Source of the DNA: Carya illinoinensis
Lineage: Eukaryota; Streptophyta; Magnoliopsida; Fagales; Juglandaceae
Assembly (NCBI RefSeq): GCF_018687715.1
Contig: NC_056757.1
Location: forward strand, 25,478,501 to 25,542,500
Reading direction: 5' to 3'
Length of the DNA stretch: 64,000 bases
The number at the start of each line of letters is the position of its first letter. The first letter of the stretch is position 1. Positions 35,063-46,372 of this stretch are shown piece after piece. A program made the translations under genes and the position numbers. The notes under the pieces were generated by a model that was not told the origin of the DNA, did not search any database, and saw nothing but the letters and a program-made list of their open reading frames with translations.

Positions 35063-35692
35063 GAAAATTTCTATTTTATGAGTGAGATTGTCTGATCTTC
35101 ATATCAAAATCTTCATTGATTTCATACAAACCTCCTCTCTTAACTGTTTGGGATGATCTCTCTCTATGATTAGAAAAATCGAATTGCTAAGATTGATTTT
35201 TCTTAAAGATCCAACAAATTTATACTCCTCATCATCCATTGAATTAAAAAATAGACGACTATTCATGGATTCAATCATATTACGCCTTGTTTTAGTTAGA
35301 GAGGAATTTTGTGAATGTGATAGATATAAAAGGCAGAGTAAAGCCATGCTTTTAACTTATCCTTTAATGAAATAGGACACAAGCATTTATCAATAAACTT
35401 TTAAAATTTAATGGTAGTACTACAAATTTCAATAAAGTCTTTTACATGCATACAAAGATCTTCTCTCATAAATATATTGAAGGTAGAAAGTAATTGAATT
35501 GCCTATGGCATTAACTCAAAGTGAGGCACATTGGTTGCATACAACACCATGCATGATGGATGTTTGATGATAATGGATGAAAACAACTCTTTAGGATTTT
35601 TCGGATCCTCAAAAATTAAGACTAGTAAGGCTAGATTATGTATCCACGCTTTGATGCACCATATAATAATGCAAATTTCTTTTTGTTATATG

Positions 35693-35739
<47 letters not shown>

Positions 35740-36182
35740 AACTAGCTAAAACTAGTAGAAGAACCAATTTATTCAATCGCCAATATGTTTTCCTAACCAA
35801 ATACCTGCGATAGCTCCAAAAACTTGTTGTGAAATTTCAATTGTACTTGCAAGTGCACAAATCTTGTCAAATTATATTAGAGTATAATTTGACAAAAAAA
35901 GAGGTCAAACCATAGGGATTGATAAAAATATAAGAACCAATCCAATATAAAATAAACAAATTCTATTCTAATTTGAAAAGAAGTGAGTTTTCTAGAATAA
36001 AATAAAAACTAAACAATTAATTAATCTAACTAAGAAATAATGAACTTTATAAGCCTATCAAAATAAAAGATATAAATTTGATTTTAAACATGTAAATTAT
36101 TCCTAACAATGATTAAACTTTTAATAAAAAGTAATTAAGTTTTAGAATCTAACTCATTAATTCATACTTCTATATATAATAA
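35063..36182. other. Spacer with (CT)n microsatellite
   Basis: No gene seen. A (CT)22 run occupies 35695-35738. 35850-35930 ('gcaagtgcacaaatc', 'agaggtcaaacc', 'agggattg') has words common in plant LTR-retrotransposon non-coding regions, but no element boundary is visible. Confidence 0.45.
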
Positions 36183-36358
36183 GGTAAAATATATTTACAG
36201 TTGTGAGTGTGTAAGCGTTATGTAATCATTTTGAAAAAAATAAATAAATATGGAACTCATATAAAAATAAAATTAATTTTTTAATAATAGACATCATTCT
36301 TTTTCAAAACAACTATATGATATTTATACATTTCATGACTATATATAATATTACTCAT
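36183..36358. mobile_element. Hairpin MITE, 'gagtg-acactcc' family, copy 2
   Basis: The left arm ('acagttgtgagtgtgtaagc', then 'gtaatcattttgaaaaa') pairs with the right arm ('tctttttcaaaacaac', 'tacatttcatgact'). Same layout as 32926-33090. Confidence 0.7.
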
Positions 36359-36359
36359 A

Positions 36360-37040
36360 TAATAATATTTTATTCTTCCTTATCGCCAACACCATTTTGA
36401 AAAGCTGTTTGACTTTTCAACTCATTTGGTGTTAGTTTTGTCTCCAAATCCCATTGCTTGTATGCTGAGGTTATTTTCTTCCTAGTAAATACTTTTTGAC
36501 AAATAGCCTAGTTTATTTTTACAAAATTTTTTTATCTCATCATTACAACTTTTTTAAATTTTTATATAAAATAAAATAAATAATTTAACTTTTTCAAACA
36601 CTAATAAAAAAATAATATTAAAATAATAAAGTCTAATAATATTTTATTTCATTTTTAACTTTAGTCTCAACTCATTTCTGAAAACAAATGAATTTTGTAA
36701 ATGTTTCAAATATATAAATCTTGTATAAGTGTTTATAAGAAAAAGAAATTGTGTCTTAAAAATTTATAAAAAAATTATTCATTATTAGTATGACTCATTT
36801 CTTTATAAAGAATTTATACAAAATTTATCTATTTAAAGTTTTTACCTTTCGTAAATTTTTGTGATGGTGTCAACACCATTTATCTTGTTCCTAATAAAAA
36901 GTAGGTTATAATAATAATAATAATAATTAAAAGAGTTAGCACTAAATTATTTACTGGCGATCAGGGAGGACATCTCTGCCCGACTTGTGGGTGGTCTGTT
37001 TGTGTTTTACATGTTTTTGTGAAGACTACTAAGAGCCATT
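36360..37040. repeat. Duplicated host stretch, copy A (no virus insertion)
   Basis: 36360-36490 matches 51115-51245, 36690-36850 matches 51250-51405, and 36865-37040 matches 61465-61640, all in the same order and orientation. Copy A therefore represents the stretch without the 10-kb pararetrovirus block. It carries its own insertion of Tourist-like MITE sequence at about 36482-36690. A (TAA)n run lies near 36908-36927. Confidence 0.8.
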
Positions 37041-37504
37041 GGCCTAGCCAAATGCTAGTGAAAGTTAAAATATGCCTTATTTTACACTAAAATTACTGCA
37101 TTGGACTAGTCAAAGGTTTATAAATGAAGCTTTGAGCTACAATAAATCAGAGGGGCTAGTCATATTTGGTGAGTTACTATTCATGGACCAAATTTATATT
37201 TTATTATGTTAAATCCATGCAACTCTCTTTTCCTTCCTGCTCCAGACTCTTCCCCCCGCATTCATTTCTCTCACTTTCTCTCCCTTTCTCTCTTCTCTTG
37301 GCCGATTCTCTTTGTTTCATTCCACAAATATTTTCTTCTGTTTCCCGTTTCCCTTCTTTTTTCCTTGTCCCAAGGTTGTGCAATTTCCTCTCTCTCTCTC
37401 TCTCTACTTGGTGCAAGAACATTTGGCAGCTAGGAGTGCAACACAGCAATCTTGGAGTGCAAAAAGGCCCTAAATTAGCTTGAAGGGTTTTTGTTTGTGA
37501 GTTT
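37041..37504. other. Pyrimidine-rich spacer
   Basis: 37210-37410 is rich in C and T with a (CT)n run near 37389-37407, like a 5' untranslated or promoter region; no coding exon follows it because copia sequence begins at about 37505. The source gene or element is not identified. Confidence 0.4.
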
Positions 37505-37559
37505 TGTTTGCAGCGAACTTCACAGCTCTACCTTCCCAAGCGCCATCTCCTTCAAACTA

Positions 37560-40500
37560 GTTCTTGAACTATGCAGCAACTCATCACTTCACAAATGATT
37601 TTGCCTCTCTCAACCTTGACTCTACATCTTATCAAGGATTTGACCACGTGAGCATCGGAGATGGCTCGCTGTCCCATTCAGCACATTGGTTCTGGTCAGA
37701 TGGCTTCCTCTTCTGGCAACTTTCTTCTCTAAAATTTTCTTCATGTTCCCTTAATATCTAAAAATCTACTTTCCCTCTGACAATTTTGTATTGATAATCA
37801 AGTGTTCTTGTGAAGGATATCCACTCCAAACGGTACTGCTTCGGGGTCTAGTTAAAGAAAGGCTCTATGTCTTGCCGTTGAGTTCTCCATCCTCTTCAGT
37901 AACATCTTCCTCCACTTCTCAAGCTCATCTCACCTCTCGTAAATCATAGCAGTACTCTCATCTAGGCCATCCCTACTCATGAATAACGACACTCACCATC
38001 AACCAATATTAGCTACCAGTTTCCTCTGTTCATGGATCTTTTTTTTTGCCTAGCTTGTATCACAGCCAAAGGCCACACACTTCCTCACCCCCTTCCCCTT
38101 CTCGGTCTAGTGGCCCATTTATGTTGCTTTTTCTAGATGTATGAGATTCAGCCCCGATTTTATCTTCAAATGCATGTCGTTTTTGCTTATCAATTATCGA
38201 TGATTACTCCAAATACATTTGGCTCTTTCCTCTACAATCTAAGTCCAATGTTGCCACCATTATTATTGTCTTCCTTCAATATGTGTGTCCAAAAATGTGA
38301 TTTCAATTCAATCCGATTAGGGAGAGGTATTCCAACCTCTTCTTGATATTTAAAAAAAATGTGGAATCACTCATAGAATCACATGTCCATACTCCCACCA
38401 ACAAAATGGAAGTGTTGAATGGCATCACTGCCACATTGTGGAAACCGGTCTCTCTTTACTCTCTCACTCTTCCATGCCTCAAAAGTATTGGGCTGAAGCC
38501 TTCCAAACCGCTACTTTTCTCATCAATAGGATGCCTACACCATTACTTCATAACAAAACCCCCTTTGAGATGCTAATGGGTCATCCATTGGACTATTTCT
38601 TTCTCTTAGTTTTTGGCCCATCACGTTGGCCCAACTTAAGGCCCTTTAGTAATCATAAACTTGATCCCCGATCTACCTTATGTGTGTTCATGGGCTATAG
38701 CCTAGATCACAAAGGTTACTTGTGTCTTACTCTTCAATCAGGCCGGACCTATATCTCTAGAGATGTTGTTTTCAATGAATTGGACTTTCCTTTTGCTAAA
38801 TCAAGCCCATCACCTCACTCTAGTAACTCTAGGCCCATAATACAACCCCCCATAAATTTGTCGTATTCTCCTCTTCTCCCTTCTACTTATAACTTGGCCC
38901 AACCCACTAGCCCTGTACACACTTAAGCCTTTTCACTCACATTAGATCCTACCCAATTCAATTCCACTCAGTCTTCTTCGTCTAAGCCTAGCGTCTCTCC
39001 TTCCTCAGCCGACAGACCAAACTCAAACCCAAGATCTTCAGAAATCACGCAACCTCCCCTGCTCTCACATCAACCAGCTTCTACTTCTATCCAACCCATG
39101 ACTACTAGATCTAGATCCCATATCCACTGCCCTCGCACACGTACTGATGGAACCATTTCTTGGCCTCCACCAAAACCTACTGCCTCTCTTTCGATCACAG
39201 CTCTTTCTTCAACGTCTTCCATTTCTTCCATACCAGAGGAACTTTAATCCTTCACAGAAACAAATAAATATCCTAAATGGCATCTGGCCATGCAGGAGGA
39301 ATTTTGGGCCCTTCTCTAATACCACACATGGGTTCTCGTTCCTCCATCCCCAAATTTGAATGTTTTAGGCTCCAAGTGGATCTTAAAAACTAAGAGGTTT
39401 GCTAATGGAACTCTGAAACATCGTAAAGCATGATTTATGGCCAGGAGTTTTCATCAGCAGCCAAGAATAGATTACACTGAAACATTCAGTCTGGTGGTTA
39501 AACTCACTACCATACGATTGCTTATTTTGATTGTTGTGATTTCCATCTGGCCGCTTCATCAACTCGACTTGCAGAATGCCTTCTTGCATGGAGATCTCAA
39601 AGAAGCTGTCTACATGAGACAACCAACTGGGTTTGTTAATCCATTTATGGATTGAAACAGCCCCTCAGGCATGGTTTGCAAAACTCACGAATAAGCTTCT
39701 TTCCATGGTTTGACCCTTCCTTGTTAATTTTAAAAAAATTCTTCTGATTGCATTTATATTCTTGTCTATGTAGATGATATTATTGTTACTAGCTCAAGTT
39801 CTAAAATTATATCTAATTTCATTTCCACTTTGAGCTTGTCTTTCCCGGTTAAAGATTTGGGGCTATTACATTATTTTTTGGGGGTTGAGGTAACTAGAGA
39901 TGCCATGAGTTTCTTCCTTAGTCAATCCAAATATATTGTTGATCTTCTTTGTCGTAGTAAAATGCATAATGCTAAATCTGTATCAATACCCATGTCGACT
40001 TCTGCGAAGTTATCTACGTTAGATGGAAATAATTTTGAGGACCTTCAACTATACCAAAGTGTAGTTGGGAGTCTCCATTATTTATCTTTTACTCGTCTAG
40101 ACATATCGTTCTTTGCAAATAAAGTCTGTCAATATATGCACAACCCTAGAAATTCACATTGGCAGGCAGTCAAACGTAGTCTTAGATACCTTAAGGATAC
40201 TTAGCACTTAGGACTTTATTTTTCTCTCAATTCATCTTCTAAATTATCTGCCTTCCCTGAAGTTGATTGGCCGGATGCCCTAATGATCACAAGTCAACTA
40301 GAGGATGATGTGTTTATTTTGGGAATCATCTAATTTTGTGAGGATCAAAGAAACAAGCAACCATTACTCGTTCATCAACAAAAGCAGAGTACAAATCAGT
40401 GGCCAATACCACCTGTGTGATTCTTTGGTTACAATCTTTACTTCAAGAACTTGGCATTTTTCTCACTTTCATACTTTATGGTGTGACAATTTAGGGGCAA

Positions 40501-40715
40501 CTTATTTATCTGTTAATCCCATACTTTATCCATGCACAAAGCATGTTGAATTGGATTATCATTTTGTTCATAAGCGGGTGGCAGCCAAGAGTCTCCTTCA
40601 TCTCTAGCAAAAATCAAATAGCTAACATTATGACCAAGCCTCTTTCCAATACTAGATTTCATCACTTACGATCAAGCCTCACAATCAAGTCTATGCCGCT
40701 TGCATCGCCGGAGGG
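37560..40715 (+). pseudogene. Copia polyprotein remnant: protease, integrase, RT, RNase H
   Basis: Recognised blocks in order: protease remnant, integrase C-terminal part (38438-38926, 'EAFQTATFLINRMPTPLLHNKTPFEML', 'PSRWPNLRPFSNHKL', 'CVFMGYS'), a Ser/Pro-rich linker, RT ('SKWILKTKRFANGTL', 'YTETFSLVVKLTTIR', 'QLDLQNAFLHGDL', then YVDDIIVT) and the RT connector and RNase H entry (39830-40204, 'YQSVVGSLHYLSFTRLDISF', 'HWQAVKRSLRYLK'). Numerous stops and frameshifts exclude function. Confidence 0.88.
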
Positions 40716-40805
40716 TGTTAAGGCACTACACCATGCTGCATCTACTGAACGTGGAGCAGAAATGGACACCACCTCTGCGGCAGAATCACAAACGTGGAGC
40801 AGAAA

Positions 40806-43800
40806 TGTGACGCCTCCAAATTCCGTTTGGGATCGGACGGACATTTGAAGCGTCGAGACATGCAACACAAGGTTACATGCCCCCGTTCATGACATATAAG
40901 ATGCAATATTCCTAACATGCATCTAACAATATGCAATATTCGCAGCGGATAAATTTTTTTCTTTAGCAATACTATGCACCAAATTGAAAATATCCCAAAT
41001 GCTTAAAACATATTTCATACATAAAAATCCATTGAACAACTAAGATCACAACACTAGTCTAAAATGGTTATGATCCAAAAAGTAGTAGAGATGCAACTCA
41101 ATCGTACAAGTAGTAATTTACGTTAATTACTATATCAACATTTATGTTGCACCGTCACTTAGTCAACTGTGTCTAGTTGATCAGCTCCTGATTCTCCTTC
41201 AGGTCCTGTAACAAGATCTACCATTCGGGGGGAATGGTAGTTGGGACTACCAAAGTGAGATTTGATTACAAATCTCAGTAAGTTAACAAAAAACTTCCAC
41301 ACAAGCTAATGATGCACGGATGACAGTAAAAGCATAAATGCATAATCAAATTCATAAATAATTAAAGCATAACTTGGAGTACAACATAGCATAATTGACA
41401 TAACTTAAATTGAAACATGAACTGAACTTGACTTGACATGAACTTGATCTGAAACTTGACTTAACATGAACTTGCTTTGAAACTTGAATTAACATGAAAA
41501 ATACATACTCCACAGTTGTTGTGGCCCCATGTATTTTACGTGTAAATACATACTCCACAGTTGTTGTGGCCCCATGTATTCTACGCAAACTTGACTTAAC
41601 ATGAAAAATACATACTCTACAGTTGTTGTGGCCCCATGTATTCTACACAAACTTGACTTAACATGAAAAATACATACTCCACAGTTGTTGTGGCCCCATA
41701 TATTCTACACAAACATAATGTACTCAAGATGAAACGTGACTGGAATACAAAAGGACTGAAGCCCTGACGTAATATAACGTGACTTGAACATAACTTGAAA
41801 TACATGACCAACTTGAGATAGAAACATTTCGTAACATGGCATAACATATAATAGACAACATATTTAACATGACATATTTGCAACAGTAAATATTACATGA
41901 CTTGACATACATGTAATAGATGGCATACTTAGCATGATGTACTTGTAATGTACAGTAATACATAACAGAATATATTATGTAACAGATAAAAATTGATGAC
42001 AGAATAAATTCTGTATAATAGACAATTACGTGATAACTTGGCATGGCATGACATATATGATAACACACATACATACAATGTAGTTCTTTTACTTAGCACA
42101 CATACACAGTAGACTGCTAATAAGTTAAAAGCTAACTTACCTCGATCTCCGCGTTTCTTATAAAACTTCAAGTGCGATCACGAGGAACTGTAATTAGTGA
42201 TTCTAAAAGTTAGAACTAAATCACTAAAAATTTGAAATATGAAAAATACTAACTTAAAGAGTAAAATTTTCATTTTACTTTTTACATGTGGGAAAATGAC
42301 CGTTTTACCCATAACTTAAGGATTTTGCATACTAACTCCAAAAGTTTCCAAAATTTACATTTCTCATGTAAATTTTATCCTAAATTTAAATATCAACTCA
42401 GAAAAATTTAAAACAAAACACAACTAAGAAGAACACACTATGGCTGAAACATCCATAGGCCATTTTCCTTGATTTTTGTTACAATTCCTTCCAACTTCAA
42501 AACTTATGCTTAAACCAAAATTTTGCAACAAACATCTTCCAATCCTAAGTTCAAAACCATATTTAAAACATCCATTTAGAAAAAGCTAATAATTAACACC
42601 AAACTTTTTTGTAAAAAGATCCAAGCACTTGAATCACAAGTTTTGACTTTAAATCAAAACATCTCCAAGAATTTCAAAAAATCAAATCTTACTTCTAACA
42701 TATTCATAATATCATCCTAACATCAACCATGCTTTAAATCATCAAACTAAAGTCACCAAAATCACAAAATAACATTTGGAGTTTTTGGTTTTACACTTAG
42801 TCCAAAAACAGAAACTTTTTCCTCAACTAGTTTTGATAAATCTCTTGATCTATGACTTATAAATATATGATCTTCAAACCAAACCATTACATGGTTTAAA
42901 AAGATGTCCTAAAACATATATAAGCTTCTAATTCAAGATCACATGGTTAGAAATTAACCAAAACATAAATTTAGCCAAAAATATCCACACTTTGGCTTAT
43001 CTGAATATCTCTTTGCATAAAATTTCATATCTTTGAAAATAACATCAATTATATTTAAAATAATAATATAACATGTATATAAGATGTTTAGGATCCTCCA
43101 ATAAAATTATCAAAGTCATTAGAATAGGTTTAGACCACCAAAGAGTTAAACTTTCTCAAAACAGAAACTGTTTTTCCTCTTCCAGTTTCTAAGTTTCTAA
43201 ATCTAAGAAAATCTTTCATCAAAACCTTTAATCATGCAAAAATCCTCAACCAATAGTCATATATACATGTTAAAAATACTCCATAAAAATTTCGGACCAA
43301 TATCTATCCATTAGCTTGGTCAAAAACTCCAAACTATAACATATTCTCCAGTTTATCTCTCAGAATGACCTTTCTATAGTTTACACAATATTTGACTGAC
43401 CAAATGATCTTCAAATGGGGCAAATAAGATATCCATATAAACTAGACTAAAAAAGGAACAACTTATATGAAGGAGACTTTATGATAAAATACTTACAAAA
43501 GCTTCGAAATAGGTGTACAAAAGACCTCCTAAAAGCTATCCGAGAGAGAGTGTTTGATATTCTTTCAATGGAAAGTGTAAATGAAGATAATTTCGTGGGG
43601 AGAGGTGGCTGGAGATACTTATGGATGAGATATGGAAGAGATGAGGCTGTAGTTGAGAGTTGAGTGTAGTTTTCTCCTACCCAAAAAAAATCTATAAATG
43701 ATTATCTTATAATATTCTATCCAATAATATCTAAAAAAAAAAAATCAACTTAAGATATTTTTATCTAATAATATCTATCAACTCAAAATATTTTTACCCA

Positions 43801-44140
43801 ATAATATTCACAAAAATTACCTCAAGATATTTCTTTTTATCCAATAATATCTACAGTTTTGAACAGACGTTTTGTCCGAAAATATGAAAAAATGTTATTG
43901 CGCCATAAGACTTTAAATAATCCTCCGAGTCTAATGGCACAAACCATAATATATTTTGACACTTCTAACTATCTCCAATAATCAAAAATACACTTATGAT
44001 ACCATAGTAAATAATAACACTAACTATGTAGTTAGACAAAAACCTATACGATTAATGGATTCGTGAAAACTTATGGGGTTTTCACGAGGTTCCTAAAGTT
44101 AATAGAAATTTCACAATTGAATTTCTAGCAGACTGTTACA
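40806..44140. mobile_element. 3.3-kb solo LTR inserted in the copia LTR
   Basis: Begins TGTGACGCC and ends ACTGTTACA, with a perfect 5-bp target duplication AGAAA at 40801-40805 and 44141-44145. There is no coding region inside, and copia LTR sequence resumes on the other side. The length and 'tgtgacg...cccaaatt'-style start suggest a large Ty3/gypsy-type LTR left after LTR-LTR recombination, but the family is not certain. Confidence 0.82.
41501..41712. repeat. Four-copy repeat inside the solo LTR
   Basis: A unit containing 'atacatactccacagttg' then 'ttgtggccccat' starts at 41501, 41546, 41608 and 41670 (spacings 45, 62 and 62 bp). The last two intervals also repeat 'aaacttgacttaacatg'. Confidence 0.9.
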
Positions 44141-44521
44141 AGAAAAGGACACCATCTCTACGGAGATTCCTCTATAATATTCTAGAACAATAGGTCATAA
44201 CAAACTTATGCTAGATGTTGAAATATGATTGGTTGTAAATATTGAGTCTGTTATAGTCTAGCTATAAAAGGGATACTCTGTATTACAAAAGGATCATTCT
44301 GAATAGTGAAACCAAGAGGCATTTTCGTGGAATTCTGGGTCTGTCATTTTCTCAAACTTTTGGTCTACACTTTCTTAGTTCTTTTCTTCAATAGGTAATA
44401 TCAAGGTATGATAAGGAGTGCACATATGTATTTACGTGCAGGCTTGTGATATTTACTTAGTGCTTTGTCAGATTTTAATAAGATTTTTCCATGTATGTAG
44501 TCCTAGTGTGTAGAGTTTATA

Positions 44522-44843
44522 ATTTTGAAAGGAGATAATCTTACCAAACTATTCCCTGGAACATCATTGGATTGGGTTGGTGTTCATCTGGGCTCTATGC
44601 ATTGGTTTGGAATTCTCAGCGCCCTAATGGTTCTCCCAACTGTATGCATTGGTTTTGTGTACATGGGTGAATTCTGTGATCCATTTTACAGCTGATGGGG
44701 TCTTTGCCACAGTTTTGATAGTCCTATATGTATTTTTCCTTGGTGCAATAAACGGCATCCAGTTCCATCAAACTGCTCAATTGGTGCTAGAAGTATGCAC
44801 ACTGGAGGAAACAATTGAGTTCACTGAAGGATCGGCTACCTAA
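44522..44843 (+). pseudogene. Fragment resembling AVT1-type vacuolar amino acid transporter
   Basis: Two exon-like pieces. 44522-44640 reads with a [15 protein letters not shown] block followed by [14 protein letters not shown]; 44692-44843 reads [18 protein letters not shown] and ends at a stop. In plant AVT1-like proteins (AAAP family, vacuolar amino acid antiporters) a soluble loop with a 'LFP' motif precedes a 'TALAVLPT' helix and then an 'AGGVIAS' helix, the same order as here. The stretch normally between those helices is missing, and no other exons are seen nearby. A coding-like piece at about 44962-45075 could belong to the same gene, but I cannot place it. Likely a gene fragment beside the copia LTR. 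Confidence 0.5.
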
Positions 44844-45089
44844 AATTAAAGCAGTTTTTGGATTCTCTTGTAGCCCTGTGCATAATTAGAATCTTCTTTA
44901 TCACTACAGATTTCTTTCCTGTAGAAAATGTACCCAAAAAAATGCTTTGATTCTGCATTACAAGTTTCTATTATGGATTTGGAAAGGAATTCCTTTTCCT
45001 ATGATGGTGGTTATCGGTCTGACCAAATCAGCAAGCAAGACCCATTGCTTTATGATGGAGCTCATGATGATGAATTAAGATATTTTTTT

Positions 45090-46200
45090 TAAGTTGGGAA
45101 TGTGTATATACCGGACATGAATGTGAATGTATTCACATTATTGGATATGATGAATGTGTATGAATTTATATTAGAAGACAAAGATATTCCTCACGAGAAT
45201 TATTGATGTGGTCTGTGTTGGATAATTAGATTGAACAAAAAATAGTTGGTAAATAATAAGTTAATTAAAGATTAAATTATTAATTAACATATGATTAGTA
45301 TGATTGTAAAATATGCAGATAAAATTTTTGTAAAAAATATTATTATTAACAAATAATATTATATTATTATTTTGACATATAATTTACCTAATATACCGTA
45401 AGATTATACATGAATGGTTTTGACTTTTACGTAAAACATTTGGTTTAAACCAAATTTTAAATTTGGCTTTAGCTTCGGCTTTGGCTAATGCTCTAAAAGC
45501 ACTCTTCTTGGATTAGTTAAAGTTGGACATTTTTAATAAATGTGATATAAGTTTAGCTTTTGACTATTCAAGTTTTATTAACTCCCATATTAGATTAGCT
45601 ATTTTTTTATTATATAATATTAAAATAATATGAGATAGATTTAACTTTTATTATTCACATCAAATTCTCACATTGAATTATCTATTTATTTATTATATAG
45701 TAATAAAATAATTAATAATTAAAAAATATTAATTTATTTTAATTTATCATATTTTACCATTTTCCATCCAACTTGAGTAGACAAGAAAATAGTTGTGAGA
45801 AAGAAGAAAGAGAAATAAATCATAAAATATGTATTTGATAAATGTACAGTGACTTCCAAGTTTGGAAATATTTTTGGAAGTTATTAGACTTTAGCTACTC
45901 CAATGTGATGTTATTTAAGGGTCTATTGGCTAAATATAAGATAGATTTGTTCGATTTAGCCGAGATAAAATTTTCATCTTAAACACAAAATTATCATCTC
46001 ATCATTACTACTTTTTCAAATTCCTATATAAAATATAATAAACAATTTAACTTTTTCAAATCTCAATTTAATTTTTTTAAATTTTAAAATAATAATAATA
46101 TTAAAATATAATATTTTAAATTTTAATTTTCATCTCACTTTTTAAACAATATAATATTTAACTAATAGTGCTCAAATACGTTGAAAAGTCAAAGTAAACG
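45090..46200. other. AT-rich spacer with MITE pieces
   Basis: 45470-45905 has 'ggattagttaaagttggac' and 'tagctactccaatgtgatg' words in inverted relation, as in a dispersed hairpin MITE. 45990-46155 matches the body of the Tourist-like MITE ('tctcatcattacta', 'ataaacaatttaactttttc') seen also at 36530-36690. No gene. Confidence 0.45.
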
Positions 46201-46204
46201 GCAA

Positions 46205-46270
46205 AAAGACCAAATCGGGTCTATGGTAGCAAATTTCCACATAATTTAAGGAAAAAATTGGCAGTGAAGT
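46205..46270 (+). promoter_or_regulatory. Upstream block shared with 61660-61730
   Basis: 'gggtctatggta.caaatttccacat' followed by 'aaggaaaaa' lies about 100-170 bp before the start codon of the membrane protein gene and recurs twice at 61668-61730 and 61848-61910. Conservation next to a gene start suggests a copied promoter segment. Confidence 0.45.
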
Positions 46271-46372
46271 CAACCCAGCGTGTCGTGTTCGTCGGCCTTT
46301 TTATCTTAAGGGAACTGGGGCTAATATTACAGATGGTCCATCTTTCCATCCTGGTGAAACTTGGGCTTGGAA

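Larger units (their letters stand above)
37505..44390 (+). mobile_element. 5'-truncated Ty1/copia with split 3' LTR
   Basis: The frame starts at the end of gag and the protease region ('AATHHFTNDF' about 37573-37605, with the usual Asp before it lost). Integrase follows (about 37900-38580), then RT (about 39290-39800, with YVDD at about 39766-39777), the connector and RNase H to about 40700. The 5' LTR and most of gag are absent. The 3' LTR begins about 40716 (tgttaagg) and ends about 44390, but is split by a solo LTR at 40806-44140. Removing that leaves an LTR of about 335 bp containing 'gctataaaaggg' (44269-44280) as a probable TATA box. Confidence 0.85.

Noticed and set aside
37166..37483. 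105-codon plus-strand Ser/Phe/Leu-rich frame
   Set aside because: Pyrimidine-rich spacer with CT runs gives such frames by composition; no exon evidence.
41501..41712. CRISPR-like spaced repeats
   Set aside because: Units of 45-62 bp sit in a plant LTR and the spacers themselves are repeated; no CRISPR feature fits.
41352..42171. Minus-strand frames with repeated 'IHGATTTVEYVF'
   Set aside because: They are translations of the four-copy non-coding repeat in the solo LTR.
46361..46372. Upstream extension of the membrane protein frame
   Set aside because: The extension would begin at TTG; the first ATG is at 46373.
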